Source: Caldilineaceae bacterium (GTDB lineage: Bacteria; Chloroflexota; Anaerolineae; Caldilineales; Caldilineaceae). Taken from it: 64,000 bases of DNA. The notes under the pieces were generated by a model that was not told the origin of the DNA, did no database searches, and saw nothing but the letters and a program-made list of their open reading frames with translations. Positions 8,753 to 18,128 of the stretch are shown here, piece after piece; the stretch's first letter is position 1; each line of letters opens with the position of its first letter. Made by a program: the position numbers and the translations under genes. The DNA is taken from the NCBI GenBank assembly GCA_026708085.1, contig JAPOVP010000056.1, forward strand, positions 111,920-175,919, written 5' to 3'.

Positions 8753-10009
8753 ATGACAACACTTCACCGTGCCCGGCCTACACACTTGCGCTGGCTGGCC
8801 CTCCTCTTCCCCCTTCTACTGACCGCGGCCTGCATACCCCAGGACCTCGCCGTCAGCCCGCTGGGTACCGTCGTCGTCGGGCCGGGCGAGGCGATTCAGA
8901 TCCGTTCGGCCGAGGTGCTGACGGGAATCGGCGAGCTGGGCATTCCCAGGCAGCGGGCGGTGGCGATGGCGGTGGCCGATTACGGGCCGATCAAGGGGCA
9001 TGCCGTCAGCATGGGCGCGGGGCTCGACTCTCTCTGCACGGCGCAAGGCGGGCTGGGCGCGGCGCAGACGGTGGTCGGCGACCCGCGCGTGGTCGGGCTG
9101 ATCGGCACTTCGTGTTCGGTGGCCGGCGCGGTCGCGTCGCCTATCCTGAGCGAGGCCGGCCTGGTGATGATCTCCTCCTCGAACACCTCGCCCTCGCTGA
9201 CCTCCGATCTGCGCGGCAATGCCGGGTCCAACTATTATGCCGGCTACTACCGTACCGCCAGCAACGACCTCCACTTGGGGCGGGCCGTGGCCGAGTTCGC
9301 CTATAACGAGCTCGGGCTGCGCCGCATGGCGACGATCCACGACGGCGACCCCTACACGTCGGGGCTGACCGGCGCGTTCGCGGTCGAGTTCGAGGCGCTC
9401 GGCGGCGCGGTCCCGGTCGTGGCCGAGGTGAGCCGGGGCGAGACGGAGATGGTGCCGGCGCTGACGCGCATCGCCGCGCAGAGCCCGGAGGGGCTCTTCT
9501 TTCTGCTCTTTCCCGAGGAATCGGCCCGCGTCGCGCGCCAGATCGGGCAGGTCGACGGTCTGGAGGAGGTGACGCTGATCAGCAGCGACTCGCTGCTGCT
9601 GGCCGCGCCCGAGATCGTGGACGTCTATCTGACGGGCCCGGAGCTCGGTTTCGGCAACAACGTCAACCAGGCGACGGGAAGGAGCGGCGACGAGGTGCTC
9701 GCCGCCTACGTGGAACGGTACGGCGAGGGTCCGACCTCCGCCTACCTGGCGCACGCCTACGACGCCGCGACCCTGCTCCTGCACGCGATCGAGGAAGTGG
9801 CGGTCGTCCACGGCGACGCGCTCTACATCGACCGTGCCAAGCTGCGGCAGGCGCTGACGAACACGACCGGGTTCGAGGGCGTCATCGGGGTCATCTCCTG
9901 CGACGACTTCGGCGACTGCGGCACCGGCCGCGCCGAGATCAGGCATCACACCGATCCCACGGTCACGGAGTTCGCCGATCTGCCGGTTGTCTACCGTTAT
10001 TCACGTTAG
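8753..10009 (+). CDS. Branched-chain-amino-acid-type ABC substrate-binding lipoprotein
   Basis: 418 residues with a lipoprotein signal (hydrophobic residues 12-26, lipobox LTAAC, Cys 27). The mature part is a periplasmic-binding-protein type I fold of the LivJ/ANF-receptor family: GELGIPRQRAVAMAVADYG, VVGLIGTSCSVAGAVASPIL, then MISSSNTSP and AYDAATLLLHAIEEV. It would bind an amino acid, amide, urea-like or aromatic ligand at the outer membrane face and deliver it to a Liv-type permease. No LivHMGF genes flank it, so it is an orphan or serves a transporter elsewhere. An AAGGAG site precedes the start. A heptamer-rich repeat follows the stop. Confidence 0.88.
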   Translation: MTTLHRARPTHLRWLALLFPLLLTAACIPQDLAVSPLGTVVVGPGEAIQIRSAEVLTGIGELGIPRQRAVAMAVADYGPIKGHAVSMGAGLDSLCTAQGGLGAAQTVVGDPRVVGLIGTSCSVAGAVASPILSEAGLVMISSSNTSPSLTSDLRGNAGSNYYAGYYRTASNDLHLGRAVAEFAYNELGLRRMATIHDGDPYTSGLTGAFAVEFEALGGAVPVVAEVSRGETEMVPALTRIAAQSPEGLFFLLFPEESARVARQIGQVDGLEEVTLISSDSLLLAAPEIVDVYLTGPELGFGNNVNQATGRSGDEVLAAYVERYGEGPTSAYLAHAYDAATLLLHAIEEVAVVHGDALYIDRAKLRQALTNTTGFEGVIGVISCDDFGDCGTGRAEIRHHTDPTVTEFADLPVVYRYSR

Positions 10010-10040
10010 AGTGCGGGGCAAGCGGAGGGAGTTGGACTGC

Positions 10041-10185
10041 AGTGTTTCGTTTTGAGTTTTTGGTAGCTGCAAGGTCAACTGCGGCGTTCGCGCAGGCGGC
10101 AGGGGTTCACTGGAAATAGAAACCAACGACTTGAAACCTGTAAACCTCGAACCTCGAACCTCGTAAACCCCGAACCTCGAAAATT
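10041..10185 (+). repeat. Heptanucleotide repeat locus (STRR-like)
   Basis: Contains GTTTT/GAGTTTT-type heptamers, a central segment resembling 28958-29001 (GCAAGGTCAACxGC and GCGCAGGCGGCAGGGGTTCAC), then AACCTCG repeated in register at 10143, 10150 and 10157, with another copy at 10173. Confidence 0.75.
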
Positions 10186-10299
10186 GAGACGCGAACACCA
10201 ACAGCTGAACCCCGGAATCTCGCCTGGCACGCGCAGTGCGAGTTCCGGCAGTTCAGATTGCAGGCCTGTTCGCGCATGACCGCACTGAAATTCCGGCGG

Positions 10300-10328
10300 T
10301 TGACTTTTCTATAACTATATGTTATTAC
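10300..10328 (+). promoter_or_regulatory. Sigma70-type promoter candidate
   Basis: TTGACT at 10300-10305, 17 bases, TATTAC at 10323-10328, in a locally AT-rich stretch. It would drive the genes from 10498 onward. Confidence 0.5.
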
Positions 10329-10497
10329 TTGGCATATACAGACAGAACTTTCCCGGCGCCATCTGTCTTCGCATGGGAAAGCAGCCGTGAAACCGTTCAA
10401 ACGTCCTGGTTTCAGCGGGATGTAGCCAGATATTCTGCTGCTACAGGGCCTCCTAAAACGGTTTACACCCAGAAACGACCTATTGCGAGACCGACCT

Positions 10498-10860
10498 ATG
10501 GATGCGGCACTCCTTGAGGACCGGCTACGCGGCTGTCTGACGAAGTTCAGAGAGGGGAATCTCCAGGAGTCGGACCTTGAGGGCATGCTCGACATTCTGC
10601 AAGACGGGGCAGCCCCGCGCCAGCAGCTGCTCTACCTCAGCGCCTCCGGCTCGTCGGTCCATTCGCCGGTCATCGGCATCTCCTTCATCGGCGACGAAGC
10701 GGGCGAACAGGCCGGGGACGATCCGGACCGCTGGCCCTACCAGACGGTGCTGGAGGCCATCCACGATGGCTGGCGCGTGATCAAGTTCCCGGAACTGGCG
10801 CTCATGCTGCACGAGACACATACCTACGGTCTCGGCTGTGAATTCATACTGGAGAAGTGA
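10498..10860 (+). CDS. Small conserved hypothetical protein
   Basis: 120 residues from ATG 10498; a TTG at 10483 is an alternative and neither has a clear Shine-Dalgarno. It is soluble and acidic, with an N-terminal helix (LEDRLRGCLTKFREG) and a C-terminus FPELALMLHETHTYGLGCEF. I do not recognise the family. It ends 9 bases before the PhyH dioxygenase gene, so the two are almost certainly co-transcribed; a role tied to that enzyme or to the sugar cluster is possible but unproven. Confidence 0.7.
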   Translation: MDAALLEDRLRGCLTKFREGNLQESDLEGMLDILQDGAAPRQQLLYLSASGSSVHSPVIGISFIGDEAGEQAGDDPDRWPYQTVLEAIHDGWRVIKFPELALMLHETHTYGLGCEFILEK

Positions 10861-10869
10861 GAGAGGAAG

Positions 10870-11712
10870 ATGCTAGGCCAACTCTATGATTGTGAACCGA
10901 CACTGAGCGACGAGCAGGTCGTCGATTTCTGCCGCCAGGGGATGTTGGTCCTCGAACGGGTCGTGCCCGACGAGATCAACCGGCGCGCGATGGCGTTTCT
11001 CGACGATTATCCCGACAACCGCGTCGATGAGATCCTGGCTGAAGAGTGGTTTATGGACGCGGTCATCAAGAACCCGCAGGCGGCCGGCGCGGTGCGATCG
11101 CTGTTGGGCAAGGATTTCAGGCTGCCGCTGGGCATGAGCAATCACCGGGTCAAGACCCCGGAGGCGGCGCAGGGCTGGCATACCGACGGCGGCTCGATCT
11201 ACACGCCGCGACTGGACTATCTGCAGGTCTTCTACTATCCCCAGGACACGCCGAAGGAGCTGGGTCCGCTCGAGGTTGTGCCGGCTTCGCACTTCGCCCG
11301 CACCAAGGCCAACTATATGGCGCACTACGACAGGATCAAGCCCGGCATGGTGACAGCGCTGCCCGCCGGCTCGATCATCGTCACCGTCTATTCGATCTGG
11401 CACCGCCGCAGCCGTTCGACCGCGGCGGGTCTGCGCAACATGCTCAAATACAACTACTGGCGCACCTCGCCGCCGCAGCGTGACTGGAAGACGGACCCGC
11501 AGTTCGATTTTTCCAGGGCCAATTTCGCCACGGGAACACCCCTGTTTGAGGGTTTCCGCGACAGGCCGTACGTGGCGGAGATGTTCTGCTGGCTGTGCGG
11601 CTTGGGCGAATTCGACTTTGTTGGCGGACAGGGCTGGCCGATTGTGCCCGAGACGCGGCCGGGCGTGGAGCAGGCCGGCATGCCATCTGCTTTGAGCAGG
11701 GGCCCTGCTTAA
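10870..11712 (+). CDS. Phytanoyl-CoA dioxygenase (PhyH) family oxygenase, copy 1
   Basis: 280 residues. Fe(II)/2-oxoglutarate oxygenase of the PhyH family: the facial-triad H-x-D is in GWHTDGGSIYTP (near residue 99) and the distal His in YSIWHRRSRS, with Arg soon after for 2-oxoglutarate. Such enzymes hydroxylate small molecules with oxygen and 2-oxoglutarate. It follows the small gene at 10498 by 9 bases. A second, divergent PhyH gene lies at 19054 in the same region. The substrate cannot be read from sequence; neighbours suggest a sugar derivative or natural product rather than phytanoyl-CoA. Confidence 0.85.
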   Translation: MLGQLYDCEPTLSDEQVVDFCRQGMLVLERVVPDEINRRAMAFLDDYPDNRVDEILAEEWFMDAVIKNPQAAGAVRSLLGKDFRLPLGMSNHRVKTPEAAQGWHTDGGSIYTPRLDYLQVFYYPQDTPKELGPLEVVPASHFARTKANYMAHYDRIKPGMVTALPAGSIIVTVYSIWHRRSRSTAAGLRNMLKYNYWRTSPPQRDWKTDPQFDFSRANFATGTPLFEGFRDRPYVAEMFCWLCGLGEFDFVGGQGWPIVPETRPGVEQAGMPSALSRGPA

Positions 11713-11954
11713 TTGACCTGCCTGCGCCGCGGCCTCCTTTCCAGATAGGGGTCACGGTCTGCTTGCCCGTCTCTGTTGCGGTTCCGGGGAGGTTGGTTGG
11801 TCTCCTTTCAGACAATCTGTTCCTGGTGGGTCAGGCGGCCGGCATGATCTGACGGCGCGGTTGGCCGGTGTCCCACTCCATCCGTCGTGTGTGGATCGTT
11901 TGAAGCATTCATACCGTCCGTTGAGGTTCAATTACACCTTTAGGGAGGCGAACG

Positions 11955-13601
11955 ATGGAGAGAAAGGATCGGCAGAACGGGGGGATGAGCCGGCGGGGCT
12001 TTCTCGGCCTGACCGGCGCCGCATTGGGAACGGGAGTCCTGGCGGCATGCGCGCCTGCGCCTGTGGCTGCGCCGGTCGCCGCGCCGGAAGAGGCCCCGGC
12101 CGAGCCGGCGATGGCGATGCACTCGGGCCCGATTATCGTTGCGCTGCGCGACACCGCCGACGACGGCCATCAGAAGGCGGGGCAGGACGCGCTTGTGGCG
12201 GCCTACAATGCGCATCAGCCGGACGTAGACGTCATCTTTGAAGCGCCGCCCGGCGGGATCACGGGCGGATACCACGCCTGGCTTACGACACAGCTTGCCG
12301 CGGAAGATATCCGCCTGGATATCGTCTCCGGCGTCGATGCCGGCACCTTCCGCGACTATCTCAACCTGGACAGGTATGTCAGCGCCCACAACCCGTACGC
12401 CGGCAAGCCGTGGAACGAGGCCTTCAATTTTGAGCGGTTCAAGTGGGCCAACGCCAAGGGCGAACGGTACGGCCTGGCCGCGGCCGGCGCCGAAGTCTTC
12501 TGGTATGCAAACAAGACGATGCTGGACGAGGTCGGAGCCAAAGTGCCGGACACGTGGACCGAGTTCATCGACGCCTGCGAGAAGCTGACCGCGGTCGTGG
12601 ACAGCCCGATCGTGATCAACTTCACCTGGCAGGGTCATCAGTGGGTCTCCGGCGTCTACTTTGACCAGTATCACCTGGACTGGGTGGAGACGGTGCGCGC
12701 CCACGAAGGTGACTGGAACTATGATCCTGAGTTCGACGGCAAGTTTGTGTTCGACCCGGACGACAAGGACATTCATGCCAAGTACACCTTCAACGGCCAG
12801 CGCTACTTCCGGGCAATCCGCGAGGGCGAGCTGCGCTTCGACACCGACGCCTTTGCCGAGATGATCGACAACCTTTCGATGGCGTGGCCGAAGTATGCGA
12901 CCGAGGACTTCTTTGTTCGCAGCGATGGCGGCTACGCGACGTGGCTGCAGCAGCAGGCGGCCTTCCTGCCCTCCGGCACCTGGGCGCTGCCCACAGTCGA
13001 CAGCGACCTGAAGGAGATCACGCCCGAGCGCCTGGAACAGCTGGGGCTGGACGAGAGCACCGAAGTCGAGACCTTCGAATGGGCCATCTTCCCCTTCCCG
13101 ACGATGGAAGGGCCGCTGGTGCAGTGCCGCGCCAAGGACGTGGCGGGGCAGGGGGACGCCTACGTCAGCATTGTCAAGAAGAACCAGGAGCAGATCGACC
13201 GCTGTCTCGACTTTCTCATGTTCTGGTACTCCGAGTCCGGCATGCAGACCTACTATGACGCACGCCTGGAGGAAGGCTGGGGGGGCATGGGTCCCGTGGA
13301 CGTGTACGGGGTCTCCTATTCGCCCGAGCGGCAGATGCTCAACGACATGGTGAGGCCGATGGGGAACGCCGAGCTGAACCAGAACAACTGGGAGTATTTC
13401 AGCGGCTACGAGTCGTGGGACAACACGCACGTCGTCAACGTCAAGAATGCGTATAAGGAGGCGTTGGAGCGCAAGACTACCGGCGCTGAGTTCGCCCAGT
13501 TCTATCAGCAGTACTGGATGGACAACTTTGACGACATTCTGGCGTTGAAGAACGTGACGCACGCCGACCTCGACAATCCCGCGCGCGAACCGGGAACGTA
13601 A
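11955..13601 (+). CDS. ABC sugar substrate-binding lipoprotein with Tat-type signal
   Basis: 548 residues. The N-terminus carries a twin-arginine motif (SRRGFLG, residues 12-18) and then a lipobox ending LAAC (Cys near 33), so it should be exported folded and lipidated. The body is an extracellular solute-binding protein family 1 type: IIVALRDTADDGHQKAGQDA, NKTMLDEVGAKVPDTWTEF, FLPSGTWALP. It is longer than usual for the family (about 420), with an insertion in the middle and an extended C-terminus. It heads an importer with the two permeases at 13723 and 15864. No ATPase gene follows, so a shared MsmK/UgpC-like ATPase elsewhere is expected. Confidence 0.9.
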   Translation: MERKDRQNGGMSRRGFLGLTGAALGTGVLAACAPAPVAAPVAAPEEAPAEPAMAMHSGPIIVALRDTADDGHQKAGQDALVAAYNAHQPDVDVIFEAPPGGITGGYHAWLTTQLAAEDIRLDIVSGVDAGTFRDYLNLDRYVSAHNPYAGKPWNEAFNFERFKWANAKGERYGLAAAGAEVFWYANKTMLDEVGAKVPDTWTEFIDACEKLTAVVDSPIVINFTWQGHQWVSGVYFDQYHLDWVETVRAHEGDWNYDPEFDGKFVFDPDDKDIHAKYTFNGQRYFRAIREGELRFDTDAFAEMIDNLSMAWPKYATEDFFVRSDGGYATWLQQQAAFLPSGTWALPTVDSDLKEITPERLEQLGLDESTEVETFEWAIFPFPTMEGPLVQCRAKDVAGQGDAYVSIVKKNQEQIDRCLDFLMFWYSESGMQTYYDARLEEGWGGMGPVDVYGVSYSPERQMLNDMVRPMGNAELNQNNWEYFSGYESWDNTHVVNVKNAYKEALERKTTGAEFAQFYQQYWMDNFDDILALKNVTHADLDNPAREPGT

Positions 13602-13722
13602 CACCGGTTGCCAGTCTCCAGTTGCCGGTTGCCAGTAACACCAGCTGTGTACCCAGCAGTTGACGTTGCTGGCCACCGGCCACCGGCCACTGACCACTGA
13701 CCACTGACCACTGCAGTCCAAC
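13602..13722 (+). repeat. Heptanucleotide repeat array between binding protein and permease
   Basis: The whole gap is repeat DNA. CCACCGG x2, CCACTGA x3 and CCACTGC stand in perfect 7-base register at 13673-13714; GTTGCCAGT/GTTGCCGGT units occupy the left side. The permease start at 13723 has no Shine-Dalgarno because the array abuts it. Confidence 0.85.
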
Positions 13723-15723
13723 ATGGTACCGATTCCAGCTGCGGCCTCTCCTCGGTTTTACAGGCGCGGCCTGCAGGTCCTGATAGGCGTGCTGGTGCTG
13801 GCCCTGCTGGTCAACGTCTTCTTCTTCGTCCTGGTCCGCACGGCAGACGAAGAGGCGCTCACGCCGCTGGCGGCGTCGAGCGAGCAGATGGCGATTGTCG
13901 TTCCACTCGACGAACGCACGATGGTTGCGGGGACGGTTGACGACCGGCTCATGCTGCTGGAGGAGGGGGCGCCGGTTCGCGAGCTGCAGCTCGATGCAGT
14001 GATCGGCAGCATAGACATTGCGCCCGGCGGAGACGCGTTCTACGTGGGCTTGGGCGACGGCAGCGTCATTGCACTCGACCGGCAATTCCAGGTCCTGAAC
14101 GAGGCCAAAGTTGCCGGCAGAGTCGTTGGCGTAAGGGCGAATGACCGCGACGAGCTCTTCGTTGCGCACGGCGTCGCCATCCGGACCGACAGGTTTTACA
14201 TCTCCTATTTCCCCACGCCGGGCGTGGAGCCGGCCTTCACCAACAAGGCAGAGTTCACAATCTACGGTCTGGATGTCGCCGATGACGCTGCCTACTATGG
14301 GACGGGCAACGCGCGGGTCGTGGCGATCGGGACCGACGGCGAGACGCGCTGGCGAACGATGGTGCCCTTCCCGGTCATCCGCTTGAAGGCGTTGCCCGAG
14401 GTCGGGCAGCTGCTGGTGAGTGATGAGAACGGGGGCCTGACCCTTCTCGACGCGCAGGGGCGAACGTACTGGCACGTGATCCCGACCGAATTCCGCCTGC
14501 AGAGCCTAGGCTTTGATCCCTCCACCGGCACCTATCTTGCCGCCGACATTCAGGGCACGCTGGTCGCCTTGGATGCGGCGGGCAATATTTTGTCGACCGC
14601 GGAAGCGGGCGAAGGGCGGATCACGGCCCTGGTGCCTGCCGGCGGCGGGCGGTTGACGGTGGTGCCGCAGGATGGACCGTGGTTAAGCCTGAATGCGGGG
14701 GCGATGCGCGGCGTGGGCCTGGCGGAGCAGTTCCGTTTTCGCTGGATCATCGCCGATCTCGGGCTGCTGCTAATACTCCTGATCGTCCTGGTCCGCACAG
14801 TCGAGCGCTGGTGGACGGCGCTGTGCAGCCTGGGCGAGAGGATGCGCCGCGCCTACATTTTCTATCTGTTCATTGCCCCCTCGCTCGTGCTGGTCCTGCT
14901 CTTCAGTTACTATCCGGCCGCGCTGGCCTTCTACACCTCGTTCACAAACATGAGCCTGCGCCGGGTCACCGAATTCATCGGTTTTACCAACTACGTCACC
15001 ATCTTTACCGAGGACTTCTATTTCCGGGTTGGATTCATCAATCTTCTCATTATTGCCGTCACGGGCGTCATCAAGACGGTTACGGTCCCCCTGTTCGTCG
15101 CCGAGCTTATCTACTGGCTGCGCAGCAGCAAATTGAGATATCTATTTCGGACGCTCTATGTCTTTCCCGCGGTCGTCCCCGGCCTGGTCACTATCCTGCT
15201 GTGGCGGATGATCTATGATCCCAACATCGGCCTGCTGAACCTGATCCTGTCGGCGGTCGGTCTGTCCCACCTGCAGACGGCCTGGCTGGGGAATGAGAAC
15301 ACCGCGCTGTGGGCGATCATCGGCGCCGGCTTTCCCTACGTCGAGATCTTCGCCCTGCTCATCTACCTGGGCGGGCTGATGGACATCAACCCGGAGCTGT
15401 ACGATGCGGCCCACATCGACGGCGCCAACTGGTGGTCGCGCTTCTGGCGGGTGGACGTCCCACTGCTCGAGGCGCAGTTTCGCCTGCTGCTGTTCTTCAC
15501 CTTTGCCGGCTCGATCGCAGGATTCGCCAATATCTGGATCTTTACACGCGGCGGCCCAGGCTATGCAACCTACACGCCGGCGTTGGAGATGTACCGGCAG
15601 CTGATCGACACCGAGTACGGCTACAGCTCGGCCATCGGCGTCATCCTGTTCATCATGAGTTTCATCGCCACGGTGGTGATCCTGCGCTACCGCAGGGACG
15701 AAACGATAGAGCGAGTCGCATAG
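13723..15723 (+). CDS. ABC sugar permease (MalF type) with N-terminal propeller-like domain
   Basis: 666 residues, about twice the usual 290-310. A membrane segment (residues 14-38) is followed by about 300 extracytoplasmic residues made of repeated short beta units (VGLGDGSVIALDRQFQVLNE, YLAADIQGTLVALDAAGNIL) resembling a PQQ/WD-type propeller. Another membrane segment near residue 345 leads into a complete permease with six helices and the EAA loop DAAHIDGANWWSRFWRVDVP near residue 563. The frame is continuous, so this is a true fusion. The propeller might sense or dock ligand-loaded binding protein. It sits between the binding protein and the second permease. Confidence 0.88.
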   Translation: MVPIPAAASPRFYRRGLQVLIGVLVLALLVNVFFFVLVRTADEEALTPLAASSEQMAIVVPLDERTMVAGTVDDRLMLLEEGAPVRELQLDAVIGSIDIAPGGDAFYVGLGDGSVIALDRQFQVLNEAKVAGRVVGVRANDRDELFVAHGVAIRTDRFYISYFPTPGVEPAFTNKAEFTIYGLDVADDAAYYGTGNARVVAIGTDGETRWRTMVPFPVIRLKALPEVGQLLVSDENGGLTLLDAQGRTYWHVIPTEFRLQSLGFDPSTGTYLAADIQGTLVALDAAGNILSTAEAGEGRITALVPAGGGRLTVVPQDGPWLSLNAGAMRGVGLAEQFRFRWIIADLGLLLILLIVLVRTVERWWTALCSLGERMRRAYIFYLFIAPSLVLVLLFSYYPAALAFYTSFTNMSLRRVTEFIGFTNYVTIFTEDFYFRVGFINLLIIAVTGVIKTVTVPLFVAELIYWLRSSKLRYLFRTLYVFPAVVPGLVTILLWRMIYDPNIGLLNLILSAVGLSHLQTAWLGNENTALWAIIGAGFPYVEIFALLIYLGGLMDINPELYDAAHIDGANWWSRFWRVDVPLLEAQFRLLLFFTFAGSIAGFANIWIFTRGGPGYATYTPALEMYRQLIDTEYGYSSAIGVILFIMSFIATVVILRYRRDETIERVA

Positions 15724-15812
15724 CTTAACTGCCGGAACTCGGAACGGCCAGAACTCGTAGCTCGAACTACGGGGGATCAGGCGAAGTTCCGGGTGTGCAG
15801 CAGTTGGTTGTC

Positions 15813-15854
15813 GAGTTTCGAATTTCAAGTTTCAAGTTTCGAGTTTCGAGTTCC
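15813..15854 (+). repeat. Heptanucleotide array between permease genes
   Basis: Six consecutive heptamers in register: GAGTTTC, GAATTTC, AAGTTTC, AAGTTTC, GAGTTTC, GAGTTCC. Related GAACTCG units occupy 15722-15770. The array ends 10 bases before the next start codon. Confidence 0.85.
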
Positions 15855-15863
15855 GGATTACAA

Positions 15864-16766
15864 ATGGCAGGCCTTCAGCGAGTCCCAGGTATTTCTGCGA
15901 GCAGGATGCCCCGTTTCTGGCTGCGGCTGCAGCGGTATCATGCATCCTTGAGCTCCGGGTTTCAGATCGGGTGCCTGGCGCTCATTCTGTTCTTCGCCTT
16001 TGTGCCGATACTCATGATGCTGTCGATGGCATTGCGGCCGACGGTGCTGATCTACGCCGACTATTGGGGGATGCCGTTCCCGCCGACATTTGACAACTTC
16101 AGGGTCGCGCTGTTCGATCTTTTCCCGTCGATGGTACGCACACTTGCTGTCGGACTCGGCTCGATCGCAGGCATCCTGGTGTTTGCCGTGCTGGCTTCGT
16201 ATGCCTTCGCGCGCATTCCCGCGCCGGGTCGGGAGAAGCTCTTCCTGCTGGTGCTGGCGGTGATGATGATACCGGGCATTGTGCTGCTGGTTCCGCACTT
16301 CGTTCTGGCCCGGCAACTGAATCTGGTGCGCACTTTCCATGGTCTGATCATCTTCTATATCGCGGGGGGGCAGCCGTTTGCGATCTTTCTGATCACCACC
16401 TTCTTCCGTTCGCAGCCGGGCGAGATGTTCGAGTCGGCGCGCGTGGACGGGGCATCGGAGCTGCAGTCGCTGCTCAACATCGCGCTGCCGCTGGCCCGCC
16501 CTATCCTGGTGACCGTGGCGGTGATGAACTTTATCGGCATCTATCAGGATTTCATCTGGCCGGGGCTGATGCTGCGCAGCGATCAGTGGACGCTGATGCT
16601 GGCGCTGGAACGGTACGATCCGCGTTTGACCCAGTTTTTCAGCCGGCCGGAGCTGGGCATGCAGGCGGCCGGCTTCGCCTTCGCCGTGGTACCCCAGCTG
16701 ATCCTCTTTGCCTTCGGCATGCAGTACTTTATCCAGGGCCTGACATCGGGATCGGTCAAGGGATGA
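15864..16766 (+). CDS. ABC sugar permease (MalG type)
   Basis: 300 residues with six predicted membrane helices, beginning at about residue 33 after a basic cytoplasmic tail. The EAA loop is SARVDGASELQSLLNIALPL. It partners the fused permease at 13723 and the binding lipoprotein at 11955. ATG 15864 is chosen because the upstream frame is repeat DNA; the Shine-Dalgarno is weak, so translation may be coupled or inefficient. The C-terminus FIQGLTSGSVKG is typical of the family. The imported sugar is unknown. Confidence 0.9.
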   Translation: MAGLQRVPGISASRMPRFWLRLQRYHASLSSGFQIGCLALILFFAFVPILMMLSMALRPTVLIYADYWGMPFPPTFDNFRVALFDLFPSMVRTLAVGLGSIAGILVFAVLASYAFARIPAPGREKLFLLVLAVMMIPGIVLLVPHFVLARQLNLVRTFHGLIIFYIAGGQPFAIFLITTFFRSQPGEMFESARVDGASELQSLLNIALPLARPILVTVAVMNFIGIYQDFIWPGLMLRSDQWTLMLALERYDPRLTQFFSRPELGMQAAGFAFAVVPQLILFAFGMQYFIQGLTSGSVKG

Positions 16767-16868
16767 CGGCCGGCGCAGAACGGCGGCGAGCGGGCGGCAG
16801 CGTGCAAAGGCCGGATCGGCCATCGGAGACAGATCGACCTGCCCCCTTGACTGCGGAGGGTGAGGGCA

Positions 16869-18101
16869 ATGACAAGGCCGGCGCCGCAAGCCAGATTTGA
16901 CGATTACCTGTCCTCGCCCGAATTCTACGACGATCCCTATCCCGTCTATCACATGCTGCGCGCCGAGGCGCCCATCTTCTGGAGTGAGCGCTGGAACGCG
17001 TGGGTGTTGACCCGCTACGCCGATGTTCTCGCAGTCGTGCGCGATCCGGGCAGCTTTTCCAACGGGTTGCGCGTGCCGGTCTTTTTGGACCAGCTGCCGC
17101 CGGCGGAACGGGCCCGATTTGGGTTGCTCGAAGACCATTTCGCCGTGCAGATCCCCCACTCCGATCCGACGTACCACACGCGCCTGCGCACGCTCATCAC
17201 CAAGGCGTTCACCGCGCGCATGGTGCAGGCGCTGCAGGGCCGGATCCAGGAGCTGGTGGATGAACTGTTGGATGGCGCCGAGGACAAGGGGCAAATGGAC
17301 GTTATCTGGGACTTTGCCTTTCCGCTGCCGGCCGCGGTGATCGGCGAAATCGTCGGTATGCCCGCCGCAGATATCGACAAGTACAAGCAGTGGTCCTCCA
17401 ACATCATGGGCTTTCTCGGTGTGACGCCGCCGGACCCCGACTACATCGCCGACGCGCAGCAGAGCATTGTCGAACTCAAGGCGTATGTCCGCGGCAAGAT
17501 CGAGCAGCGCCGCCGCCGTCCCACCGCCGATCTGCTGAGCCAACTGGTCGAGGTCGAAGAGGAGGGGGACAGGCTGAGCGAAGAGGAGATTTACGCCATC
17601 GTAGCGGTCCTGATGAGCGCCGGTCACGAGACGACGACCAACACGATTGGCAACGGACTGGTGGCGCTGCTGCGGCACCCTGAAATGTTGGCGCGGTTGC
17701 GGCGGGAGCCGGACCTGATCGAGAGCGCGGTCGAAGAGATGCTGCGCTACGACGGCACGACGCAGCGCCATATGCGCGTGGCCGCGCAAGAGGTCGAACT
17801 GGACGGCCATCGGATCGGAAGGCATCAGCTCGTCTTTGCGATGGTGGGCGCGGCCAACCGCGACCCGGCCCAATTTCCGCACCCGGACCGGTTCGACATC
17901 ACCCGGTCCAACAACCGGCACGTCACCTTTGGTCATGGCATCCACTTTTGCGTCGGTGCGCCGCTGGCCCGCCTGGAGACCAAGATCGCCATCAACACGA
18001 TGCTGCGCCGCCTGCCGCGGCTGCAGCTGGCGACTGAAGAGCTTGCATGGCATCAACACATCGGCCTGCGCGGGCTGAAGAGTCTACCCGTACAGTTCTA
18101 G
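16869..18101 (+). CDS. Cytochrome P450
   Basis: 410 residues, a soluble bacterial class I P450. The I-helix oxygen-binding motif is AGHETTTN (near residue 250), the ExxR motif is EEML-R (near 287), and the heme loop FGHGIHFCVG holds the proximal Cys near 361. GGAGGG 8 bases upstream favours ATG 16869 over GTG 16860. All catalytic elements are intact, so it should hydroxylate or demethylate a small molecule using a ferredoxin system encoded elsewhere. It lies 102 bases after the permease gene and 27 before the amidohydrolase. A P450 in a sugar cluster suggests O-demethylation of a methylated sugar or removal of an aglycone; that is inference. Confidence 0.92.
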   Translation: MTRPAPQARFDDYLSSPEFYDDPYPVYHMLRAEAPIFWSERWNAWVLTRYADVLAVVRDPGSFSNGLRVPVFLDQLPPAERARFGLLEDHFAVQIPHSDPTYHTRLRTLITKAFTARMVQALQGRIQELVDELLDGAEDKGQMDVIWDFAFPLPAAVIGEIVGMPAADIDKYKQWSSNIMGFLGVTPPDPDYIADAQQSIVELKAYVRGKIEQRRRRPTADLLSQLVEVEEEGDRLSEEEIYAIVAVLMSAGHETTTNTIGNGLVALLRHPEMLARLRREPDLIESAVEEMLRYDGTTQRHMRVAAQEVELDGHRIGRHQLVFAMVGAANRDPAQFPHPDRFDITRSNNRHVTFGHGIHFCVGAPLARLETKIAINTMLRRLPRLQLATEELAWHQHIGLRGLKSLPVQF

Positions 18102-18128
18102 CCCGGCCGGGTCGTAAGGAGAACTGAA

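Larger units (their letters stand above)
10010..10497. other. Intergenic region with repeats, promoter and operator-like sites
   Basis: 488 bases. The left third is heptamer repeat DNA. The middle is AT-rich around a promoter candidate (10300-10328). The right part, before the gene at 10498, carries inverted half-sites TGAAACC (10388-10394) and GGTTTCA (10408-10414) plus AAAACGGTTTACAC near 10456, reminiscent of LacI-family operators. No LacI gene is in the window. Confidence 0.5.

Noticed and set aside
15858..18059. Long minus-strand open frame opposite permease and P450 genes
   Set aside because: Antisense shadow: both plus-strand genes have complete family motifs and ribosome sites.
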